From NCBI GenBank assembly GCA_045649825.1, contig JAZRQO010000028.1, positions 1 through 64,000 of the forward strand: DNA of 64,000 nucleotides, read 5' to 3'. Below are positions 59,106-64,000 of this stretch, in pieces. The stretch's first letter is position 1, and every line of letters starts with the position of its first letter. This stretch comes from RGIG9115 sp045649825 (GTDB taxonomy: Bacteria; Bacillota; Clostridia; UBA1381). A program made the position numbers and the translations under genes. Below the pieces are notes generated by a model. It searched no databases, was not told the origin of the DNA, and saw only the letters and a list, made by a program, of their open reading frames with translations.

Positions 59106-60292
59106 TGAGCAAACAATCAAAATTTTTCGGCGGCGATAGAACATACCTCTATATCGCCGCCGTCTTGTTAATTATTCACTGCGTTGTATGGATGTTTTCA
59201 GGGAACTCCCCTTTAGCTCCCAATCCATATAACTCATACGTACTTCAGGCAGAGGCGTGGAAAGACGGAAGCCTTGACTTAGGACGAGGCTTCGGGCATC
59301 TTGAACTTGCAGAGTATGACCACAGGTTCTTTGTAAGCTTTCCCCAGTTCCCGGCTATGTTCTACTTCTTATTCGTACTCCCTGGGCTTCCCGTTCCCGA
59401 AGGACTAATTGCTCTCGGCTTTGCAATCGTAGGTGCAATGCTATGCTATAGTATAGGTAAAACGGCAGGACTAAGCCGAAATTTTGCTTTTGTGCTAAGC
59501 CTTGCTATGACCTGCGGCTCTAATATGCTTATGGTTTCGGTTACTCCCTGGGTGTGGTTTATTGCACAAAATATGTGCTTTACATTAACGGTGGCTGCTC
59601 TTTATTTTGCTCTTAAGAAAAAGCCGTTTTTGTGCTTTTTATTCTGGGCTTTTGCCATAGGCTGCCGACCGTTTCAGATTTTGTATTTCCCTTTGCTTTG
59701 TATGATAATCTGCCGCGACCGTGAGAGATATACCCTGTTTTTTAAAAAGCCCTATGTTTTAAGCGGAGCTTTAGTTATGGGTGTAATTTATATGTGGCTG
59801 AACTTTGCAAGATTCGGAAATGTTTTTGAATTCGGGCACACATATCTGCCTGAATTTACAGAGTCAGCCCACGGGCAATTTCATATTTCATACCTTAAAA
59901 GCAATCTGTATTCCCTTATAAGATTTCCCGAAATAATGCCCGACGGAAGCTTTAAATTCCCTGAGTTTGACGGTATGAACTTATTTATTGCAAGCCCCGT
60001 ATTTGCATACGCGCTTTACTGCTACTGCAAGAAATTCAAAGTAAACAGGAAGATACGTACAACCGCACTTATAACAATAATTGCAGAGCTTTTCATTATT
60101 GCACTCCACAAAACCATGGGCGGATGGCAGTTCGGAAACAGATACACAAACGATTGCCTGCCTCTTGCCCTCATTATAATTGCAATGTCTGACATCCGCA
60201 AAGAAAGCTATCCTGCAGGATTGTCACTTATAACACTGTACGGAATTCTCATAAATGTTGCAGGAACAATTCTTTGCTATATAAATGCATAA
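59105..60292 (+). CDS. GT-C-like polytopic membrane protein, possible glycosyltransferase
   Basis: About 395 residues with nine to eleven membrane helices. YNSYVLQAEAWKDGSLDLG just after the first helix, with acidic residues in the first outer loop, matches the GT-C/PMT-like plan of lipid-phosphosugar-dependent transferases. No motif decides the sugar. The ATG overlaps the ychF stop (TGATG); a TTG one codon earlier is possible. Links to ychF are probably only transcriptional. Confidence 0.72.
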   Translation: MSKQSKFFGGDRTYLYIAAVLLIIHCVVWMFSGNSPLAPNPYNSYVLQAEAWKDGSLDLGRGFGHLELAEYDHRFFVSFPQFPAMFYFLFVLPGLPVPEGLIALGFAIVGAMLCYSIGKTAGLSRNFAFVLSLAMTCGSNMLMVSVTPWVWFIAQNMCFTLTVAALYFALKKKPFLCFLFWAFAIGCRPFQILYFPLLCMIICRDRERYTLFFKKPYVLSGALVMGVIYMWLNFARFGNVFEFGHTYLPEFTESAHGQFHISYLKSNLYSLIRFPEIMPDGSFKFPEFDGMNLFIASPVFAYALYCYCKKFKVNRKIRTTALITIIAELFIIALHKTMGGWQFGNRYTNDCLPLALIIIAMSDIRKESYPAGLSLITLYGILINVAGTILCYINA

Positions 60293-60330
60293 AAAAGGGG
60301 CTGAGCGATTGATTTCGTTCAGCCTTTTAT
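60293..60330 (+). terminator. Intrinsic terminator after the GT-C-like gene
   Basis: GGCTGAGCG with CGTTCAGCC (one G-T pair) and a T4 tail. Confidence 0.8.
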
Positions 60331-60331
60331 C

Positions 60332-60358
60332 GTAGGGTTCGGCGGTTTCCGACGAACC
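60332..60358 (+). repeat. REP-like hairpin with GTAG head (copy C)
   Basis: GTAG (60332-60335) followed by a stem GGTTCG/CGAACC, then a G-A mismatch, CGG/CCG and a TTT loop. The structure matches REP elements recognised by RAYT transposases. Two more copies lie in the transposase gene 1.3-1.5 kb away. Confidence 0.82.
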
Positions 60359-60370
60359 GCTTATAAGGTC

Positions 60371-60384
60371 TTAGGATATCCTAA
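60371..60384. repeat. 14-bp perfect palindrome
   Basis: TTAGGATATCCTAA lies between the REP-like hairpin and the stalk-domain gene. It could be an operator or a remnant; nothing else in the stretch 60385-60438 is recognisable. Confidence 0.5.
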
Positions 60385-60438
60385 ATATTTCGAAAAATGC
60401 TATACATTTTCCCTGCTTGTTACAGTGCCGGACGATTA

Positions 60439-61206
60439 TTAATAATCAGTTGTTAAAATTAGTAAATCTTGAATTATACAATAAAATATGCCCATATCAG
60501 CATCATAATCACCTAATGCATTAAATTCTATTTTTAGAGAAAGACTTTTGTCAGAATTAAATTCAAAATTAATATCAGATGTTGAAGGATTTATAATAGG
60601 TGATTGGTATAATAATTTTCCACTTTCATTATAAAAATTAACTTGGTATTCAGCATGTTTCATATTGTAGTTAAATTTAGGAGCCTTGAAAGTACCTTTA
60701 ACTTTGGTTGCAAGTCCATTTAAAGCATAAGTAACATAGTTAGAAAATCGGTACTTATCATTGCTTATTTCTTCGCCATCGTTTAAATCAAATCCTACAT
60801 AATTTTTAACATTCTCATTATACCATACAGTCCCTCTTTTTTCTGCTTTAAACTCAGATGAATTTCCGCACTCTAAATAAGGCTTATCAAACAAATAAAT
60901 TTCTTTTGCAGGTTTAACAATATCGCCTACATAAACAGTTGCCGTTTCTCCGTCCCAATGCACATCCTTGTTGAACGCCTCGCCAATTGCTCTTACAGGC
61001 AAATAAGTTGTTCCGTTATAAATAAATGGCTCAACAATATTTCCATTTACATCTTTTGGTGTGATTTCCTCTCCATCAATTACCAATTTAACATTCATAT
61101 AGACAGCATCAATCGTTTCTTGAATGTTTTTTGCAAACACCACTCCACCTGTCAGCATAGCGCCAATCAGAATGCCCGAAATTAAACCTTGTATTCTTTT
61201 TTTCAT
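60439..61206 (-). CDS. Secreted or anchored protein with copper amine oxidase-like N-terminal (stalk) domain
   Basis: 255 residues. A signal/anchor sequence (GLISGILIGAMLTGGVVFA) precedes a stalk domain: VIDGEEI, FIYNGTTYLPVRAIGEAFNKDVHWDGETATVYVG, typical of Clostridia cell-surface proteins. The C-terminal half, beta-rich with YVGFDLNDGEEI and FEFNSDKSLSLKIEFNA, resembles NPCBM-like carbohydrate-binding domains only loosely. It is divergent from the XRE gene across a shared promoter region. Confidence 0.8.
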   Translation of the reverse strand: MKKRIQGLISGILIGAMLTGGVVFAKNIQETIDAVYMNVKLVIDGEEITPKDVNGNIVEPFIYNGTTYLPVRAIGEAFNKDVHWDGETATVYVGDIVKPAKEIYLFDKPYLECGNSSEFKAEKRGTVWYNENVKNYVGFDLNDGEEISNDKYRFSNYVTYALNGLATKVKGTFKAPKFNYNMKHAEYQVNFYNESGKLLYQSPIINPSTSDINFEFNSDKSLSLKIEFNALGDYDADMGIFYCIIQDLLILTTDY

Positions 61207-61254
61207 TTTATTTTACCTCCTAATTGCCTTCTGTGAAGGCTTTTTATAGCCTGT

Positions 61255-61283
61255 ATAGTATCATATATAGCCTACTTTGTCAA
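61255..61283 (-). promoter_or_regulatory. Sigma-A promoter of the stalk-domain gene
   Basis: On the minus strand TTGACA (61278-61283), 17 bp, TACTAT (61255-61260), next to the palindromic operator. Confidence 0.75.
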
Positions 61284-61287
61284 TACT

Positions 61288-61309
61288 TATAGACTATAAT
61301 TAGTCTATA
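61288..61309. promoter_or_regulatory. Palindromic operator in the divergent promoter region
   Basis: TATAGACT (61288-61295), 6 bases, AGTCTATA (61302-61309), a perfect 8-bp inverted repeat. It contains a TATAAT (61295-61300) that would serve as the -10 for the XRE gene, so the XRE protein may repress itself here. Confidence 0.65.
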
Positions 61310-61331
61310 AAATTTATATGAGGTAGAAAAA

Positions 61332-61574
61332 ATGGATACTTATACAACAGTAAAAAATAGGATTTTATATCTATGTGAAGAGAAGAGAATGACAATCAAT
61401 AAATTGGCAACAGAATCAGGTGTTGCTCCATCAACAGTTAAAAATATTTTGTATGGAAAAAGCTGCAACCCTGGAATTGTCACTTTGAAAATGCTTTGTG
61501 ATGGTTTAGGAATAACTTTAATTGAATTTTTCAACACGGAAGAATTTGAAAAACTTGAACAAGAAATAAGATAA
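61332..61574 (+). CDS. XRE-family helix-turn-helix regulator
   Basis: 80 residues, just the DNA-binding domain: KNRILYLCEEKRMTINKLATESGVAPSTVKNILYGKSCNPGIVTLKMLCDGLGITLIEFF is the canonical XRE five-helix fold. It is separated by 9 bases from the transposase gene, so the two are probably one transcript, and it lies beside a perfect palindrome. It may control the transposase and the divergent stalk gene. Confidence 0.9.
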   Translation: MDTYTTVKNRILYLCEEKRMTINKLATESGVAPSTVKNILYGKSCNPGIVTLKMLCDGLGITLIEFFNTEEFEKLEQEIR

Positions 61575-61697
61575 GGATAAAATATGGATTTACCAAAACG
61601 AAAACCAACTAGATTAAAAGGATATGATTATTCAACTCCGGGAATGTATTTTCTAACAATCTGTGTAAAGGATAGAAAGCAACTGTTAGGAAAAATT

Positions 61698-61723
61698 GTA
61701 GGGTGTGGCGATTTCGACACACC
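61698..61723 (+). repeat. REP-like hairpin inside the RAYT gene (copy A)
   Basis: GTAG (61698-61701) followed by GGTGTG/CACACC, a G-A mismatch, CG/CG and an ATTT loop. Translated in frame it gives about residues 39-47 (VGCGDFDTP). Confidence 0.82.
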
Positions 61724-61868
61724 GAAAATGACATTATCTGAATATGGAGCAATTCTTGACAAATATATTAATTTAATGAGCACTAAATACTCTCATATAA
61801 AAATAGATAAATATGTCATAATGCCAAATCATTTTCATTTAATTTTGAATATTACGGATTACAAAAAC

Positions 61869-61895
61869 GGTGCGTCGGAAACCGCCGCACCCTAC
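61869..61895 (-). repeat. REP-like hairpin inside the RAYT gene (copy B, inverted)
   Basis: On the minus strand GTAG (61892-61895) heads a GGTGCG/CGCACC stem with a G-A mismatch and CGG-TTT-CCG top. It is inverted relative to copy A. The loop and upper stem are identical to the upstream copy at 60332, and the lower stem differs by a paired change. Confidence 0.85.
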
Positions 61896-62079
61896 AATAA
61901 TGAAACCTCAAAATTTATATCGTTATTAAAAAGATATTGCAATAGAGAATATGGAGAAAATATATGGCAATCATCTTGCAACGACCACATAATTCGTGGG
62001 GAAAAGGATTATCAAAAAATATGGGAATACATTGATACGAATGTTTCAAGATGGGAAAAAGATTGTTTTTACGATGATT

Positions 62080-62113
62080 AAAGGCTCTCGCAATTTAGCG
62101 GGAGCCTTTTAAG
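62080..62113 (+). terminator. Intrinsic terminator after RAYT
   Basis: AAAGGCTCTCGC pairs with GCGGGAGCCTTTT (one T-G pair), T tail present. Confidence 0.82.
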
Positions 62114-62183
62114 TTATCCTTTAGAGTACACTACATACACCGAGGCTTTTTTGGTTGTACTGTTTTCAGGACAGTTTTTGCTA

Positions 62184-62189
62184 TATAAT
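62184..62189 (+). promoter_or_regulatory. Possible -10 element of the degenerate metallo-beta-lactamase-like gene
   Basis: TATAAT 23 bases before the start, but no convincing -35 at 17 bp; the promoter may need an activator or use another start. Confidence 0.4.
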
Positions 62190-62211
62190 AGCTTTGAAGG
62201 AGAGTGATTAT

Positions 62212-63084
62212 ATGTGTGAAATTTTACTAAATCCGACCGTGGAAGGTTTCAGGTTTATGGCAGACGACTTTGAGATTATAATTGACCCGACGGATGACTG
62301 TGAAGGTAACTGTGACGCTTTTATGGTTTCTAACATTCGTAGCTTTCATGGTAATCTGCATAAAAACAATGCTCCCGTGTTTGTGTCTGAAAGCATAAAA
62401 AAGCTTTCATTATATACTTCCAACACGGAAGATATTACAGTGGTCTGTGCATCAGGCGAGAAACACACTCTCCGCAAAAACGGCAAAAGGGTATTGGACT
62501 TCAAATTTATTGAATTTAATCCCCGTCCCGACAGCAGCATGATAGTATTGGAAGAGCAGAATAATACTATTGTATATACTTCAGGAGCAATAGAGGACCC
62601 AAGCCTTATTCCTCCCTGTAATACACTTATATTAAACGGCGGAGCAAGAACACCGCTTAAATCTATATTAAAAACTGTTCCAAGGTTCTCAGTTGAGATT
62701 TCAGATTTTTCACGTTTTTTTGAAGTTATAAGCAATTTCAATTCTTACGTCCCCGAAAATACGGTGGGTATTGACCACACCGTTTTAGAAGCCGCATGCC
62801 ATTTTCTTAAAAACAACTGTACGGTATTCTCGAAAGCCGTAAAACCGCTTTCAGCTTTTAAAGAATTACCACCTGTAATAATTACAACGGCACCTGCTCA
62901 ATATCCCCACCATCCCGCAATACCTGACAGTGTATTTATGCCCCAACTGTCACTCAGGGATATATATTCAGTTTCATCAACCGTGTCTGCCGAAAAAACC
63001 ATAGCTGTATTCTCTGATTACTACGGAAAAAGACAAAGAGGAAATTTAACTATATGCGGAACCGGCAATATATTCCAAGTATAA
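62212..63084 (+). CDS. Metallo-beta-lactamase-like protein without metal ligands
   Basis: 290 residues. The N-terminal pattern resembles the metallo-beta-lactamase/beta-CASP class: FEIIIDPTDDCEGNCDAFMVSN takes the place of the strand before the usual H-x-H-x-D-H, and here reads NIRSFHGN without those His and Asp residues. IVYTSGAI and TLILNGGART stand where relatives have a glycine-rich turn and acidic motif. It looks like a degenerate member, perhaps structural or RNA-binding. Not assigned to a named family. Start set by the AAGGAGAG site at 62198. Confidence 0.6.
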   Translation: MCEILLNPTVEGFRFMADDFEIIIDPTDDCEGNCDAFMVSNIRSFHGNLHKNNAPVFVSESIKKLSLYTSNTEDITVVCASGEKHTLRKNGKRVLDFKFIEFNPRPDSSMIVLEEQNNTIVYTSGAIEDPSLIPPCNTLILNGGARTPLKSILKTVPRFSVEISDFSRFFEVISNFNSYVPENTVGIDHTVLEAACHFLKNNCTVFSKAVKPLSAFKELPPVIITTAPAQYPHHPAIPDSVFMPQLSLRDIYSVSSTVSAEKTIAVFSDYYGKRQRGNLTICGTGNIFQV

Positions 63085-63120
63085 AAAATGCAAAGGCTTT
63101 ATACCTTTGCATTTTTATGT
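63084..63120. terminator. Bidirectional intrinsic terminator
   Basis: AAAATGCAAAGG/CCTTTGCATTTTT stem around a seven-base loop, between convergent genes. Confidence 0.9.
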
Positions 63121-63122
63121 TT

Positions 63123-63716
63123 TTAAAATTTATTCTTTATATTAAGTATTCTGGATACTGCAGGGCTTAAAATCATATTTGTTATAAGTTCAAATATGAA
63201 ATTTCCACCAACCAGTACGAAAATAATATAGTGTGCCACACTATCGCTCCCTGCCCATACCGCTATAGTGTCCATAAAGAACAGATAGCAACCTATGAGA
63301 AACACTCCTGTGTTTACTAATGGGCATACAACTGCAGAAACTGCAACTGCAATATACTGCGCATTGTTCGCAAATTTTGAGGCACAAAGCTTATATATCG
63401 CTTTATATGCAACCGCTGCCAGGTATCCGCAGAGTACACCCTTTGCAATCACCGTAGCAACCGTTCCGGGGACTGTAACCGCCAGAAACGCCGCCGCATC
63501 ACCTGACCAAAGCACGGTTAAACCAAAAACCAGCCCAAGCCATGCACCTATTCCCGCCCCGCAGGTTGCTGCACCGACTACTATAGGTATCAGCACCAAT
63601 GATACGGAAAAAGGTCCGAGTTTGATGAAGCTGCCCAGGAACTGAAGCAATACAACGAGAGCCGTAAGTATCGCACCCAGAACAAGCTTCTGTGTAGACA
63701 TACTTGTCTTTTTCAT
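63123..63716 (-). CDS. ECF transporter S component, probably for pantothenate
   Basis: 197 residues, about six membrane helices. LVLGAILTALVVLLQFLG at the start and the overall plan match ECF S components, which capture a vitamin and dock to a shared EcfAAT module. The coaX gene lies just upstream on the same strand, so pantothenate is the likely ligand. No riboswitch is visible in the 74-bp gap. Confidence 0.82.
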   Translation of the reverse strand: MKKTSMSTQKLVLGAILTALVVLLQFLGSFIKLGPFSVSLVLIPIVVGAATCGAGIGAWLGLVFGLTVLWSGDAAAFLAVTVPGTVATVIAKGVLCGYLAAVAYKAIYKLCASKFANNAQYIAVAVSAVVCPLVNTGVFLIGCYLFFMDTIAVWAGSDSVAHYIIFVLVGGNFIFELITNMILSPAVSRILNIKNKF

Positions 63717-63790
63717 AAAAATTCCTCCTTGCTGTCATTCACATATGTGATACAACGCATTAATTTATGTTAAGGCCAGAAGCCTGAACA

Positions 63791-64000
63791 TCACAGGTTC
63801 TTTTTATATATTAAATAAAGTCCTTTAAGCAAAAGATTTTTATCAAGCATAATTTCACTCTTGCAGTAAGGTATAATTGCTTCTGCAAGTCCCCCTGTTG
63901 CAATAACCTTAAGTTTTTCACCTATTTCACCGTTGAAACGGTTTATCATACCGTCTATCATAGATGCATTGCCGAAAACCACACCCGACCGCATACAGTC
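63791..64000 (-). CDS. coaX: Type III pantothenate kinase, C-terminal part (cut by the window end)
   Basis: The last 70 residues: DCMRSGVVFGNASMIDGMINRF, VIATGGLAEAIIPYC and LLLKGLYLIYKKN match the C-terminal end of CoaX, which phosphorylates pantothenate in the first step of coenzyme A synthesis. The frame is open to the window edge, so the rest of the gene lies beyond 64000. Confidence 0.9.
   Translation of the reverse strand, partial: DCMRSGVVFGNASMIDGMINRFNGEIGEKLKVIATGGLAEAIIPYCKSEIMLDKNLLLKGLYLIYKKNL

Larger units (their letters stand above)
61584..62081 (+). mobile_element. REP-associated tyrosine transposase (RAYT), Y1/HUH family
   Basis: 165 residues. YDYSTPGMYFLTICVKDRKQLLG at the start, the HUH motif in MPNHFHLIL (H83, H85), and a C-terminal FISLLKRY, IWQSSCNDHIIRGEKDYQKIWEYIDTN segment; Y149 in WEYI is the best candidate for the catalytic tyrosine. 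The position before NDHIIR, often aromatic in relatives, is Cys here. The reading frame is intact. Residues about 39-47 and 96-104 are encoded by two inverted REP hairpins. Confidence 0.9.

Overview
The window looks like a chromosomal segment of a low-GC, Gram-positive member of the Clostridia. Shine-Dalgarno sequences are strong (AAGGAGG-like), and most promoters are near-consensus sigma-A (TTGACA, 17 bp, TATAAT). A dcw cluster begins with mraZ, MurE carries the DNPR motif of meso-diaminopimelate enzymes, the division PBP ends in PASTA domains, and there is a YlmC/YmxH-type sporulation-associated gene. No single gene fixes the genus, so this placement is an inference from content and style.

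Layout. 1-2.6 kb: a broken aldo/keto reductase, tRNA-Lys(CUU), a sugar-phosphate isomerase/epimerase and an MgtC/SapB membrane protein. 2.6-5.3 kb: an unknown six-helix membrane protein with a His-rich tail, followed by argS. 5.3-16.1 kb: the dcw operon on the minus strand, mraZ-rsmH-ftsL-pbp-murE-murF-mraY-ftsW-murG, driven by a promoter with 10-bp-spaced MraZ boxes; murD is absent from its usual place. 16.1-24.5 kb: a plus-strand run tex-CpXC-(Cys-rich protein)-cysteine desulfurase-thiI-pncC, then an orphan gene behind a start-codon hairpin and a DUF421/DUF4363 pair.

24.5-44.6 kb: one apparent 20-kb minus-strand operon for a surface polysaccharide. It runs GT2, Wzy-like ligase/polymerase, two tandem Wzz-like proteins, metallophosphoesterase, two GT4-like enzymes, DUF1919, two GT2, flippase, pyruvyl transferase, FrhB/FdhB-like Fe-S protein, two more pyruvyl transferases and GT2, and it ends in an HD-GYP c-di-GMP phosphodiesterase and a sensor-only membrane protein. 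Immediately upstream (44.6-46.25 kb) is a secreted S-layer-homology protein whose leader matches the c-di-GMP-I (GEMM) riboswitch, with its own sigma-A promoter and intrinsic terminator. Together these suggest a c-di-GMP-linked surface module. SLH domains bind pyruvylated wall polymers, so the polymer and the SLH protein may be partners.

46.3-50.2 kb: a core-2/I-branching-type glycosyltransferase, hemW and a LexA-like S24 repressor, divergent from a zinc-ribbon protein of unknown function, with repeated ATTAC operators between them; then ylmC/ymxH. 50.3-52.8 kb: asd-dapA (lysine/DAP branch) and a Dabb-domain protein. 52.8-57.8 kb: a nucleoid-associated NA37 protein, a RodA-type SEDS protein, a HAD phosphatase and a two-component system. 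58-60.3 kb: ychF and a GT-C-like membrane protein.

60.3-62.1 kb: a REP/RAYT element. A Y1-type transposase is co-transcribed with an XRE regulator. Three GTAG-headed REP hairpins are present, two of them inside the transposase coding sequence, and their stems differ by compensatory changes. 62.2-64 kb: a protein that resembles a metallo-beta-lactamase-fold RNA-processing enzyme without metal ligands, an ECF transporter S component and the C-terminal part of coaX (type III pantothenate kinase), cut by the window edge.
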